DNA of 64,000 nt from Paenibacillus tianmuensis (GCF_900100345.1 NZ_FMTT01000011.1:89294-153293); one strand, 5' to 3'. Positions 18,327-26,576 are shown, counted from the stretch's first letter. The notes: generated by a model not told the origin, from the letters alone. Numbers and translations are program-made.

Positions 18327-19184
18327 ATGACGCAAATGGATCGGAATTTATTTGAGGCGATGCACTCAAGGACCAACGAACTTAAAAAGATAGCGGAAGC
18401 GAATAAGGAACCAACGTTTCTGGATAAATTTTTAACCAATAGATACGTTAAGGCGGCGCTCAAAACCGTACTTTTTATTATTGCAGCCGTCTTTTGCGTT
18501 CTGCTGGTTCTCTACTTGATGGTGGGCGGGATGGTTTTTTTGATGCTGAATGCCATCTTCAATCAATTCACGTCCGATGAAAAAAGAGTGCAGGAGGAAC
18601 TGGCCATTCATTTGAAAAGCAAATATCAGGAAGAATTCAGAATTGAAAAGGTCGAGTATAACGGCACGCTTGACAAGTATAGTGCTGAAGTACATTCTGT
18701 TGCAAAACCCGATTACAAGATCAGAGTGGATGTTTCGGAGAAAAACAAGCAGTTCGTGTTTAAAGATGACTATGTGCAAGCTTTTTGGAACGCCGAACTG
18801 AAGGAGACGGTTTATCCAAAACTGCAAGAGCTGCTCCCGGAGGAAAAATACCGCATAAACAACGTGTCGGACTACCATTCCCTATACGGAGAATTTGTGG
18901 ATGAGAACGCCATTATTTTTGGGCCCAAGTATATTTCTTTTCAAGAAGCGATTGACCGGCAGCTTTTTTATCTGGACGTCCGATATGAAAGATTGGAAGA
19001 TGGAACGGCTGTTGAGGACGAGTTGAAAAATGTGCATAAAGTGGTTGATCTGGCGAAGAGTTTTCGTATTAACAGGATGTGGATTGAACAAAGGTCTAAA
19101 CAAGATAGGAGGGAACTACGCTGTCGAATCAACGACGTGAATAGCATCAACAGCATGGCCGAACTGGAAAAGGTTTGTGAATAA
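18327..19184 (+). CDS. Hypothetical single-pass membrane protein
   Basis: A 285-residue protein I do not recognise. Residues 1-40 are charged and probably cytoplasmic. Residues about 43-80 form one long or two short hydrophobic segments (IIAAVFCVLLVLYLMVGGMV). The remaining 200 residues are hydrophilic and lysine/glutamate-rich with alternating strand-like patterns. The gene is AT-richer than its neighbours, which may mean later acquisition. It lies between a terminator and a convergent gene, so it is monocistronic. No function is proposed. Confidence 0.7.
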   Translation: MTQMDRNLFEAMHSRTNELKKIAEANKEPTFLDKFLTNRYVKAALKTVLFIIAAVFCVLLVLYLMVGGMVFLMLNAIFNQFTSDEKRVQEELAIHLKSKYQEEFRIEKVEYNGTLDKYSAEVHSVAKPDYKIRVDVSEKNKQFVFKDDYVQAFWNAELKETVYPKLQELLPEEKYRINNVSDYHSLYGEFVDENAIIFGPKYISFQEAIDRQLFYLDVRYERLEDGTAVEDELKNVHKVVDLAKSFRINRMWIEQRSKQDRRELRCRINDVNSINSMAELEKVCE

Positions 19185-19246
19185 ACGGTCACAGCCGTTT
19201 CCCCCAAGGGGGAGGGAGCATGGCCTCTGGCCGTTCCGCGGGGAAT

Positions 19247-19891
19247 TCATCCGCTTCCCCGCCCGTCGCCGTCCAGACCTCGTTGCTCCTCTTTGGCCGC
19301 AGCCACTCTTGTAAAATGCGCCTCGATTTTTTTGCTGAGAAACAGCGAACCCCCGATAAACACCACCACATAGAGCAGTTGTAGCGGCTCACGGACGAAT
19401 CGTTCCAGATCGTACCCGATGTACGAGACGGAGAAGATCATGATCGCTTTGCCGGCGGCTACGGCGATCAGAAACGTATGCAAGCGCATGCGCGCGACGG
19501 CAGCCGCCATATTGACAAGCACGAACGGACCGACCGGAAACACGCTCAGCAGAAACACATAGCTGAACCCGTTGTGGCGGACCCACCGCATGCTTTTTTC
19601 GACTTTGGGCTTGCGCTTCCACCGCTCGAAGTATGGATGGTCGGCCGCTTTGCGAATGATGAGGAAGGTCGTCAGGCAGCCGGCGATCATGCCGATCCAT
19701 GAATATAGAAAGCCGAGCCATAAGCCGTATACCGCCGCATTGACTCCGACGATAACTAGCGTAGGCAGCGGAGGAACGAACGACTTGGCGAACGTGAGCA
19801 GGATGCCGGGCAGCGGCCCCAGGGAGCGGTATTGCTCCAACCAATACTTGATGTTGTCCTCTGTCAAATGCTGGATGATTGAAAAATCCAT
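19247..19891 (-). CDS. TVP38/TMEM64 (VTT-domain, DedA-like) membrane protein
   Basis: A 214-residue protein with about five hydrophobic segments. The central part has the VTT-domain pattern: FVPPLPTLVIVGVNAAVYG, then the G-x-x-x-G-rich WIGMIAGCLTTFLI, and FPVGPFVLVNMAAAVARM. The family includes bacterial proteins implicated in lipid scrambling or undecaprenyl phosphate recycling, but this subfamily's substrate is not known. It is monocistronic and convergent with the 18327 gene. Confidence 0.85.
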   Translation of the reverse strand: MDFSIIQHLTEDNIKYWLEQYRSLGPLPGILLTFAKSFVPPLPTLVIVGVNAAVYGLWLGFLYSWIGMIAGCLTTFLIIRKAADHPYFERWKRKPKVEKSMRWVRHNGFSYVFLLSVFPVGPFVLVNMAAAVARMRLHTFLIAVAAGKAIMIFSVSYIGYDLERFVREPLQLLYVVVFIGGSLFLSKKIEAHFTRVAAAKEEQRGLDGDGRGSG

Positions 19892-19945
19892 GCTGATGCG
19901 ATCACCCGAGTCCGGTTAGATTTTGTGCCAAGCGTAGCCGCTCAG

Positions 19946-20041
19946 TCATCGTTCTTGTTCATAAAGATCGTAGCGCAGTCTCGGATAGAAGGGAAGGCAG
20001 GCCACAATAACGACACAGATGGCGGTCATGCTCCAACCCAT
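19946..20041 (-). CDS. Possible small single-pass membrane protein (31 residues)
   Basis: A short reading frame in the 19892-20075 gap encodes MGWSMTAICVVIVACLPFYP and a polar tail, the shape of a one-helix membrane peptide. It has no clear ribosome-binding site and could be chance. It is listed because the gap otherwise holds no gene. Confidence 0.25.
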   Translation of the reverse strand: MGWSMTAICVVIVACLPFYPRLRYDLYEQER

Positions 20042-20075
20042 TTTCTGCCGGGTAGCGTTTACGGAAAGCGGTCCG

Positions 20076-21026
20076 TCACGTTTCCAGTAAAACCTTGCCC
20101 GTTTCGGTCAAGTCGTATCCGCCGATAGAGCGCAGCTCGCCGAGAAAGGCGTCCGATTGCAGGATGCGCCGGACCGCTTCGATCCATTCGCGGTTATCCG
20201 GCTTCTTCAGCATCACGAGATCGTAACGTTCCCGGATCAGCGGGATAAAGTCGACGCCTCCGACGATACTCGCCGCTTTCTCGATCCCGATCCCGACATC
20301 GGCCTCGCCCGCAGCGACTTTACCGGCTACGCCCATATGGCTGGATTCCTCCGCCTCATAGCTGGCAATGCTGCCCGGAGCGATGCCGTGCAGCCGAAGC
20401 TGCTCGTCCAGCAGCACGCGCGCGCCGGAGCCTTTCTCCCGATTGGCGATACGCAGGCCGGGCTGTGCAAGATCGCCCCAGCTCCGCAATCCTTTCGGAT
20501 TGCCCCGCGGCACATAAAGCCCAGCATTCCGGGTAAGCAGATGCACGACGATATATGAAAAGCCGACCAGCAGCTTGCGGATATACGGAATATTGTATTC
20601 CCCGGTATCGCCATCCAGCAGATGCGTGCTCACGATATCCGATTCGCCGCGGTACATCGAGATCAGGCTGTCTAAGCTGCCGACGTACGAGCGGAGTGGG
20701 CGGACGCCGGGCGCTTGCTTCTCCAGATGCTTGGCCAACATGTCGAGGCTGATATCCTGCCCTGTGATGACGAGCGGACGGCTGCCCGGAGAAAAAACGG
20801 CCTCCGGCCTTGAGGAACCGGACGACGCCGGAGCGGCTGCGGGCGGCATGCGGCCTTCGCGGCTCCTGGCTTTATAGGCTTCCAGATCCGCGGCGTCGAT
20901 ACGCATTTGCTTGCCGACGCGATAGGCGGGAAGATCGCCCTTTTTGATCAGGTCGTACACCGTCAGCTTGGATATTTTCAAAAGCTTCGCGATTTCTTCA
21001 GTTGTATAGGAAACGTCGTTGGTCAT
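20076..21026 (-). CDS. HTH regulator with periplasmic-binding-protein-like sensor domain, linked to molybdate uptake
   Basis: A 316-residue protein. Residues 1-55 match the excisionase/MerR-like HTH_17 type (YTTEEIAKLLKISKLTVYDL, then YRVGKQMRI). After a 35-residue linker, the rest resembles the PBP-like domain of ModA-type proteins (IANREKGSGARVLLDEQL, EADVGIGIEKAA). It is probably a cytoplasmic sensor of molybdate or a cofactor that controls the divergent modA-modB genes. The arrangement recalls Bacillus yvgK-yvgL-yvgM. The function of this regulator class is poorly defined, so the ligand is inference. Confidence 0.8.
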   Translation of the reverse strand: MTNDVSYTTEEIAKLLKISKLTVYDLIKKGDLPAYRVGKQMRIDAADLEAYKARSREGRMPPAAAPASSGSSRPEAVFSPGSRPLVITGQDISLDMLAKHLEKQAPGVRPLRSYVGSLDSLISMYRGESDIVSTHLLDGDTGEYNIPYIRKLLVGFSYIVVHLLTRNAGLYVPRGNPKGLRSWGDLAQPGLRIANREKGSGARVLLDEQLRLHGIAPGSIASYEAEESSHMGVAGKVAAGEADVGIGIEKAASIVGGVDFIPLIRERYDLVMLKKPDNREWIEAVRRILQSDAFLGELRSIGGYDLTETGKVLLET

Positions 21027-21189
21027 GACGCTGAAACCTCCCGTCTTGCATTCGTCTTCGCAGGCAGCGCCGGTCTTGCTCCCGGCTTGGACACGAAGTC
21101 GTCACGTCTATCATACGATGGAAGCGGTAGCGATTCAAACCGCTGTTTACAGGGTTCCTTTTCTTCGCTTATAATGAGTTTCGAGCTAA

Positions 21190-21208
21190 TTATATCTAGT
21201 TATATCTA
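21190..21208. promoter_or_regulatory. Tandem operator candidate in the regulator-modA intergenic region
   Basis: TTATATCTA occurs twice in a row (21190-21198 and 21200-21208) with one base between, a 10-base period that puts both copies on the same DNA face. It is AT-rich sequence between divergent genes, 30 bases before modA. Binding by the HTH_17 protein is a reasonable inference. Confidence 0.45.
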
Positions 21209-21238
21209 AACATAATTAAATAGATAGGAGAGGGTATT

Positions 21239-22093
21239 ATGCGCAAAATCATCGCTTCTTGTTTATTCCTGCTGCTTGCTTTATCTTTAGCCATCGGGCT
21301 TACAGGCTGTGGCGGAGCCAAGCCGACTCCGGCGGACGCGCCGAAAGCCGGGCAAGAGAAGAGTCAGGCCGGCCAAGCCGCCCCTGCTGAGAAGGTGGAG
21401 CTGACCGTATCCGCCGCGGCGAGCTTGACCGACGCGCTCAAGGAAATCCAGACCGCTTATGAAAGCAAGAACGCCAACATCAAGCTGAACTTCAACTTCG
21501 GGGCCTCCGGCGCACTGCAGCAGCAGATCGAGCAGGGTGCTCCTGCCGACGTGTTCCTGTCCGCCGCCGCCAAAAATATGAAAGCACTGGTGGACAAGCA
21601 GCTTGTCGATGCGGCGCAGCAGAAAGATCTGCTCGTCAACGAGCTCGTCGTTGTCGTACCGGAAGGCGGCAAAGCGCAGGTCGGCACGGTGGGCGATTTG
21701 GCGAAGCCGGAAGTGAAGCACGTGGCCATCGGGGAGCCGGAATCCGTACCGGCGGGCGGTTATGCCAAGGAAGCGCTGACGAACGCGAAGCAGTGGGATG
21801 CTTTACAGCCGAGGCTCGTCATGGCGAAAGACGTGCGGCAGGTGCTGACGTACGTCGAGTCGGGCAACGCGGAAGCGGGCTTCGTCTACAAGACGGATGC
21901 GCTTACGTCCAAGAAGGTGAAGATCGCCTTCAACGTCGATCCGAAAACCTACAAGCCGGTCGAATATCCGGCAGGTATCGTCAAAGCGACGAAGCATGCC
22001 AAAGAAGCCGAAGCCTTCTACACGTATCTGCAGAGTAAAGAGGCGACGGACGTGTTCACGAAGTATGGCTTCACCGTTCCTGCCGGGAAGTAG
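21239..22093 (+). CDS. modA: Molybdate ABC transporter substrate-binding lipoprotein
   Basis: A 284-residue binding protein with a signal peptide and lipobox LTGC (Cys24), so it is membrane-anchored outside. ModA features are visible: VSAAASLTDALKEI near the mature N-terminus, FGASGALQQQIEQGAPADVF, and AIGEPESVPAGGYAKEAL. It binds molybdate or tungstate and passes it to ModB. AGGAGAGGG precedes the ATG. Confidence 0.93.
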   Translation: MRKIIASCLFLLLALSLAIGLTGCGGAKPTPADAPKAGQEKSQAGQAAPAEKVELTVSAAASLTDALKEIQTAYESKNANIKLNFNFGASGALQQQIEQGAPADVFLSAAAKNMKALVDKQLVDAAQQKDLLVNELVVVVPEGGKAQVGTVGDLAKPEVKHVAIGEPESVPAGGYAKEALTNAKQWDALQPRLVMAKDVRQVLTYVESGNAEAGFVYKTDALTSKKVKIAFNVDPKTYKPVEYPAGIVKATKHAKEAEAFYTYLQSKEATDVFTKYGFTVPAGK

Positions 22094-22098
22094 CCGGT

Positions 22099-22764
22099 AT
22101 GCCTGGCACTGATTGGAACGCTTTTCTGTCGCCGGTCCTGCTATCGGTCAAAGTATCGCTGTTTGCTAGCGCGCTGGTGTTCCTCCTCGGGATCGCTGCG
22201 GCATGGGGCTTGTCCCGCCGTGCGTTTCCGGGCAAAACGCTGCTGGAAACCGCGCTGATGCTGCCGCTGGTGCTTCCTCCGACCGTGATCGGCTTCATCC
22301 TGCTGGTGCTTCTCGGCAAGAAGAGCTGGTTCGGCCGCTGGATCGAAGAATGGTTTGCGGCCCCGCTCATCTTCACGTGGTGGGCTGCCGTCATCGCCTC
22401 GGTCGTGGTCGCCTTTCCGCTCGTGTACCAAACGATGAAGGTCGGGTTCGCTTCGGTCGACCGCAACCTGGAGGACGCCGCGCGCTCCACGGGCGCAGGC
22501 GAGTGGCAGGTGCTCCGCTATATTACGCTGCCGCTGGCCTGGCGCTCCCTCGCTACGGCTTACATTCTGGGCTTCGCCCGGGCACTCGGCGAATTCGGGG
22601 CGACGCTGATGATCGCTGGCAACATCCCGGGCAAGACGCAGACCGTTCCGACCGCCATCTACATGGCGGTGGAATCCGGCCGCATGACGCTCGCCTGGTG
22701 GTGGACCGGCTCGATCATCGTCATTTCGTTTATGATGATGCTGATTGTGAATAAAAAAAAGTAA
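22099..22764 (+). CDS. modB: Molybdate ABC transporter permease
   Basis: A 221-residue permease of normal ModB length with five or six hydrophobic segments. The LLLPLVLPPTVIGF-like stretch and the EAA loop (EDAARSTGAGEWQVLRYITL) that binds the ATPase are present. It begins 5 bases after modA. No modC ATPase follows: the next gene is a convergent DoxX protein. Confidence 0.93.
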   Translation: MPGTDWNAFLSPVLLSVKVSLFASALVFLLGIAAAWGLSRRAFPGKTLLETALMLPLVLPPTVIGFILLVLLGKKSWFGRWIEEWFAAPLIFTWWAAVIASVVVAFPLVYQTMKVGFASVDRNLEDAARSTGAGEWQVLRYITLPLAWRSLATAYILGFARALGEFGATLMIAGNIPGKTQTVPTAIYMAVESGRMTLAWWWTGSIIVISFMMMLIVNKKK

Positions 22765-22792
22765 GACCACGGAATCGATCCGTGATCTTCTT
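22765..22792 (+). terminator. Terminator after modB
   Basis: CACGGA and TCCGTG pair around ATCGA, followed by ATCTTCTT. The T-run is short, but the position directly after the modB stop supports it. Confidence 0.55.
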
Positions 22793-22806
22793 GTCGTATG
22801 CTTGCG

Positions 22807-23361
22807 TTACACGCCCATCGGGGCACGGGTGCCGCCGGCGGTTTTGTTAGGATCGTGACCGTCCCCGCCTTTGTTCATCTTACGGAACGCTTTGCGGAGG
22901 TAAGGAAGTACGTAGTAGTCGCCGCCGAATTTGCCGGCGTTGGCTCCTGCGGCCAAGACGATGAAGCCAAGGAGCACCAGCCAAGGGTTCGTGCTTACGG
23001 TTCCGGCGAACAGGAACATGAAGTTCATCATTAATCCGAAGAAGGCGGCCGCCGTCGTCAGCGTCCCGAGAATTAGGCCGAGGCCGACGAGAAACTCACC
23101 GAGCGGGATCAGGAAGTTGATCAGCTTCGCGTTAGGTAAAGCGAAGTTTTGCAGGAATGCCGTGAAGGTCGGGTAAATCAATTCGTTTGTGGCTTTGTCC
23201 ATTGCCGGTTTGGCAATAGCGCCCTTCAGGAAGCCGGCGGCGTCGAACCCGCCGGTTAGTTTGTGGAACCCGGCCGTAAGCCACGTCCATCCGACGTATA
23301 CGCGTAATATGAGCAGCAAGCCGGCAGCATACACGTTTTCTCTTAACCATTTCATAATCAT
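22807..23361 (-). CDS. DoxX family membrane protein
   Basis: A 184-residue protein with four hydrophobic segments. The DoxX pattern is clear: LILRVYVGWTWLTAGFHKLTGG at the start, then PLGEFLVGLGLILGTLTTAA and a final helix. DoxX proteins are small quinone-linked or thiosulfate-related membrane subunits, often induced by oxidative or thiol stress; no specific partner is present here. AAAGGAG precedes the ATG. A palindrome at 23385-23404 lies in its leader, and an FNR/CRP-type promoter lies farther upstream on the same strand. Confidence 0.85.
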   Translation of the reverse strand: MIMKWLRENVYAAGLLLILRVYVGWTWLTAGFHKLTGGFDAAGFLKGAIAKPAMDKATNELIYPTFTAFLQNFALPNAKLINFLIPLGEFLVGLGLILGTLTTAAAFFGLMMNFMFLFAGTVSTNPWLVLLGFIVLAAGANAGKFGGDYYVLPYLRKAFRKMNKGGDGHDPNKTAGGTRAPMGV

Positions 23362-23384
23362 CGTAATCGCTCCTTTTGTTCAAT

Positions 23385-23404
23385 TGTGTCTAAATTTTGA
23401 CACA
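23385..23404 (-). promoter_or_regulatory. Palindromic operator candidate upstream of doxX
   Basis: TGTGTC and GACACA flank an 8-base AT-rich spacer, a 20-base two-fold symmetric site about 25 bases before the DoxX start. Redox-responsive repressors use sites of this size, but no regulator gene is adjacent. Confidence 0.45.
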
Positions 23405-23527
23405 TTCATTTTTTTCATTATTGCACATCGCTAAAGAGATGAAGAGGGATAAATTACCACTATTTAGGGATAATATCCATTTAAACTTACAGGAATAGAA
23501 GGACCTTCGAAATCATTCGACTTTTTT

Positions 23528-23676
23528 TCAAGATTCGTGAAAATATTCACAAACATCCGCAAGAAAAATTGTTCGCCTGCTTTCCAACAAGGTAAGACTA
23601 TTTTTTAATACAAGATCGGCTGCTATAGCAGTGTCGTCGGCTGGATCGGGAACGAAGCACCGTGTTCATATCGCAT
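23528..23676 (-). pseudogene. Possible small reading frame, interrupted, downstream of an FNR/CRP-type promoter
   Basis: An ATG at 23676 follows GGAAAGGAAC and opens MRYEHGASFPIQPTTLL before TAG at 23623. A one-base shift just before that stop gives another open stretch (ADLVLKNSLTLLESRRTIFL, to 23528), about 49 residues in all. It may be a decayed gene, a leader peptide for the downstream doxX gene, or chance. I cannot assign a family. The rest of 23405-24012 holds no other gene that I can see. Confidence 0.25.
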
Positions 23677-23725
23677 GTTCCTTTCCTTTGATTGATGTCG
23701 GGATTTGCTTCCTCCCTACGCCTTT

Positions 23726-23768
23726 ACTATAGCATGTCCGAGAGAAAAGTGATGTGAAAAAAATCACA
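23726..23768 (-). promoter_or_regulatory. Class II FNR/CRP-type promoter
   Basis: TGTGA-AAAAAA-TCACA (23753-23768) is a perfect two-fold site for the FNR/CRP family; its core also resembles a Rex site. Reading leftward on the reverse strand, TATAGT (23731-23726) is a -10 box. If +1 is 23719, the site centre falls at exactly -41.5, the standard position for an activator touching RNA polymerase. The transcript would enter the small frame at 23676 and then doxX. Confidence 0.6.
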
Positions 23769-24012
23769 CAGTCAGTCGGAAAATGGTTGATCCTGTCGTT
23801 TCGGCGTTGTTATTGTCGAGGATTCGGCATGTGCTCCCGGAATTCCTTCGCATTTAAAGTGTTGTACCCTGCCAAAGGAATGGGTTCGTCGCCTTAAAAT
23901 GATCCCCCTCACTCGTCCATACCGGTCATTCGTCTTCTGCATACATTGATATTGCGAATATCCGACTTGGGGAGTATGCCGGCTATTCAATTTTGTCGAA
24001 GGAGTGATCATT

Positions 24013-24105
24013 GTGGGTGGTTTTGGCGGTTTCACATCGACAGGCGTCATCCTGGTTCTGTTCATTCTGCTCGTGATTGTCAGTTGCAGCGTCTTGTTCT
24101 TCTGA
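24013..24105 (+). CDS. YjcZ family sporulation peptide (30 residues)
   Basis: A GTG-led frame encodes MGGFGGFTSTGVILVLFILL and a short tail: a glycine-rich N-terminus followed by a single hydrophobic helix, the hallmark of the YjcZ family of tiny sporulation-associated membrane proteins. GAAGGAG lies 8-10 bases upstream, and a terminator follows at 24130. Its exact function in spores is not known. Confidence 0.8.
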   Translation: MGGFGGFTSTGVILVLFILLVIVSCSVLFF

Positions 24106-24129
24106 GTTTCACGCGTGAAAATAACAGCA

Positions 24130-24160
24130 AGCCGGGCACCAGTGAGGGCCCGGCTCTTTC
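24130..24160 (+). terminator. Terminator after the YjcZ gene
   Basis: AGCCGGGC and GCCCGGCT form a perfect 8-base stem with a 10-base loop, followed by CTTT. Confidence 0.75.
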
Positions 24161-24296
24161 CAATTGAAGCGCGCAGTCCATTCCACCTGCAATGTAAATG
24201 CAGCCTCCCTTGCATTAATTTGGAACGTATTTCAAGTTTTATGCATCGTCCGGCCCGGCCGAAGGGGCTATGAACATTGAGAAAAGTGGCAACCCA

Positions 24297-24358
24297 TTGA
24301 CAACGATAATGATAACCATTATCATTTGTATTACGCATGTTATTGAGAATCATTATCA
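24297..24358 (+). promoter_or_regulatory. Fur-controlled promoter with two Fur boxes
   Basis: TTGACA (24297-24302) and TATCAT (24320-24325) are 17 bases apart. Between and over them lies GATAATGATAACCATTATC (24305-24323), one mismatch from the classic 19-base Fur box. A second site, TGAGAATCATTATCA (24344-24358), has one mismatch in the 7-1-7 form. Iron-loaded Fur should repress the genes from 24382 to 25829. Confidence 0.88.
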
Positions 24359-24381
24359 TACAATAAAAGGAGGAGCCGTCC

Positions 24382-24579
24382 GTGGGTTTGCTGTATGAGC
24401 TGATCAGGCATAGAAACCTTAGCCGGGCAGACAGCATTGCGGACCGTTCGATTCCCGTCAGACTACAGTCGCAGCCGGAAGAGCGCCAGTACGGTTCATA
24501 CATACAGAGGATATCGGTTCAAATGTTGGAAGAGGGAAAGGCTCAGGGGAGTTTCGAAAGAGCGCCCGAGCGCCAGTAA
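24382..24579 (+). CDS. Hypothetical small protein, first gene of the Fur regulon operon
   Basis: A 65-residue, arginine-rich soluble frame with a GTG start after AAAGGAGGAG. I do not recognise a family; it is not clearly like the Bacillus Fur-regulated basic proteins. Its place directly after two Fur boxes and 24 bases before the FhuF-like gene indicates expression under iron starvation. Confidence 0.6.
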   Translation: MGLLYELIRHRNLSRADSIADRSIPVRLQSQPEERQYGSYIQRISVQMLEEGKAQGSFERAPERQ

Positions 24580-24603
24580 CCGAAATGGGAAGGGAGAGCG
24601 GTA

Positions 24604-25422
24604 ATGGGGCAGGCAAGGAATGAAGCTCTGGCGGAGCAAGGTCTCAGCGAGCTGGAGGCGCAGTTTTTTTTCATACGGGAGCTTCCCGACGAGGGGGAAT
24701 TATCGGTCAAGCTGTCGCAGCTGTTCGAATGTCGGCATGTGGACATGCTTCTGACGAATTACGGCAAGCATATCCGCGCGTTGGATGAGCAAGCGCCGGC
24801 CACTTATTTTAGCAGCTGGCTCGGAACATTGTGCGCGGCGCAGCAGTATATGATCAGCCGGCATGATGCGGCGTTCGATCTTTCGCCGGGCAATCTGACA
24901 GTCAATTTGTATCTGAAGGAAGGCCGCCCGATGTTCGGGTTCCGGCTGTATAACGCCAGAACGTTGTCGGTGCCTGAGGGGGATCGAGCCGAGTGGAGGC
25001 GTCAAGTGCTCTCCGCTTTGTACGGAGAGACGCTTCGGCCGCTGCTCGCATCGCTGGCGCAAGCGGCAGGGCTCGATGCAGGGCAATTGTGGGGGCAGAT
25101 TGCGACCCGGATGTACTATGCGCGGGATATGGCTGTTGCCCAAGCGGACAGCGAAGAGCTTCGGGCTAAGCTGACGGAGGACTTTCAGGCGCTGCTGTCG
25201 GACTTGCCGCCGGACGTATTCGGCCGGCCGCGGCATCCGCTCGATGTGAAGTTCCGCTACGTCGACGACCCGCGCAAGCCCGGAGAGCGGCTGCGGATGA
25301 AAGTCAGCTGCTGTCTCGCTTACAAGACGGATACGGATCACGGATATTGCTATACCTGTCCGCGGATGAGCAGTGCCGAGCGCGAGGAACGGAAGCTCAA
25401 GCTGCTCGCGGTCGCGAAATAA
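24604..25422 (+). CDS. FhuF-like ferric-siderophore reductase (2Fe-2S)
   Basis: A 272-residue cytoplasmic protein. The C-terminus carries Cys236, Cys237, Cys249 and Cys252 (SCCLAYKTDTDHGYCYTCP), a CC-x11-C-x2-C arrangement close to the FhuF iron-sulfur motif. The body resembles the IucA/IucC-associated FhuF domain. Such proteins release iron from imported siderophores by reduction. The upstream Fur boxes fit this role, although no siderophore transporter is in the window. Confidence 0.8.
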   Translation: MGQARNEALAEQGLSELEAQFFFIRELPDEGELSVKLSQLFECRHVDMLLTNYGKHIRALDEQAPATYFSSWLGTLCAAQQYMISRHDAAFDLSPGNLTVNLYLKEGRPMFGFRLYNARTLSVPEGDRAEWRRQVLSALYGETLRPLLASLAQAAGLDAGQLWGQIATRMYYARDMAVAQADSEELRAKLTEDFQALLSDLPPDVFGRPRHPLDVKFRYVDDPRKPGERLRMKVSCCLAYKTDTDHGYCYTCPRMSSAEREERKLKLLAVAK

Positions 25423-25508
25423 CGAGAATCGAAGGCATACACGATAAAAATACATGCACGGAAGGCTCTCTCTGGAGATAGCCCGTTAACGAAAAGGAGG
25501 CTCGAAAC

Positions 25509-25829
25509 ATGCCGTCGATTTTGGTCGTTGGAGCGGATCATTTGGGCAATATGCCCGATCATCTGGCGAATATCGGTTTTGACGAAGTGGTGCATATGTC
25601 CGGACGCAAATGCCAAATGGTGAAGAAGGGGATTCCGGAAAAGGTGGACGCGGTGCTCGTGCTGACGGATTACGTCAATCACAATCTGACCAAAGCCATC
25701 AAGCAGCAAGCGAAGGAACAGGAAGTGCCGATTTATTATGCGAAGCGTTCGTGGTGCTCGGTGCAAAAGGCGCTCTGCTCCTGCGCGGACGGCTGCGAAT
25801 GGTTGAAAAAGGGCGGAGCCGCCCATTAA
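25509..25829 (+). CDS. DUF2325 domain protein
   Basis: A 106-residue protein that matches the DUF2325 pattern: SILVVGADHLGNMP near the start, a central VDAVLVLTDYVNHNL, then IYYAKRSWCSVQKAL. The function is unknown; relatives often appear in metal- or stress-related operons. AAAGGAGG precedes the ATG, and a strong terminator follows at 25836, ending the Fur-controlled unit. Confidence 0.8.
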   Translation: MPSILVVGADHLGNMPDHLANIGFDEVVHMSGRKCQMVKKGIPEKVDAVLVLTDYVNHNLTKAIKQQAKEQEVPIYYAKRSWCSVQKALCSCADGCEWLKKGGAAH

Positions 25830-25835
25830 ATGAGG

Positions 25836-25868
25836 AAAGCCCGCCGGAGTATGCCGGCGGGCTTTTTC
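25836..25868. terminator. Strong terminator
   Basis: Perfect 12-base arms AAAGCCCGCCGG and CCGGCGGGCTTT flank a 6-base loop, with T-runs. It can serve the 25509 gene and the convergent GntR gene. Confidence 0.9.
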
Positions 25869-25889
25869 GGTATGAGAAGCCGTGCGGCG

Positions 25890-26576
25890 TCAGGCTTCGT
25901 AGGTTAAACGGCGGAGCATCTGCTCCACCTTGCGCAAGTGGGAGGCGACGCGTTCCCGGGCAAGGGCTGCGTTCTGAAGCAGGACCGCGTCGACGATGGC
26001 CCGGTGCTCTTCGGAGAGCCGGGCCGTCTGGCTCTGCTCTGCGAACAGCCACAACCGGCGGCTTTCCCGCATCGCCGGCCCCATGGTCAGGAAGAGCGTT
26101 TCCAGCGTGCGTACGAGCAGTTCGTTGCCGGACGCTCCGGCCAGCTTCAGGTGAAACCGGATATCGCATTGCTCCAGCTTGTCCTCGTCGGTCAGGGAAG
26201 CCATCTCGGCGAGGATTCCGTCCAGTTCGTTCAGATGGTCGTTGCTGCGGCGCGCCGCGGCGAGTGCCGCGCCTTCGGTTTCCAGAATGAAGCGCAGCTC
26301 AAGCCATTGCCGGAGCTGCTCCACGTTCCCGATCTCGGGCGCTTCGATCTGAAACGCACCGCTATTGCGGAGCACGAACGTTCCGCCGCCGTGGCGGACG
26401 TCCACCCAGCCGTGCGCTTTGAGCGACATGAGCGCTTCCCGGATCGTGGAGCGGCCGACGCCGAACTTCACGGCAAGCTGCTCGACCGAGTCGATCCGGG
26501 AACCGACCGGCCAGACGCCCTGCTCGATTTGCTCGCGAAGGGCGTCGGCGACGATTTCATAGCCTTTGCGGATCAT
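25890..26576 (-). CDS. GntR-family (FadR/FCD) transcriptional regulator
   Basis: A 228-residue regulator. Residues 1-75 form the winged helix (GVGRSTIREALMSLKAHG, then GGGTFV), and residues 85-215 form the all-helical FCD ligand domain. FadR/LldR-type members sense lactate, glycolate or related acids. Its ATG overlaps the stop of the DUF2500 gene by 4 bases (ATGA), so the two are translationally coupled. The divergent neighbour is glycolate oxidase, its likely target. Confidence 0.88.
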   Translation of the reverse strand: MIRKGYEIVADALREQIEQGVWPVGSRIDSVEQLAVKFGVGRSTIREALMSLKAHGWVDVRHGGGTFVLRNSGAFQIEAPEIGNVEQLRQWLELRFILETEGAALAAARRSNDHLNELDGILAEMASLTDEDKLEQCDIRFHLKLAGASGNELLVRTLETLFLTMGPAMRESRRLWLFAEQSQTARLSEEHRAIVDAVLLQNAALARERVASHLRKVEQMLRRLTYEA

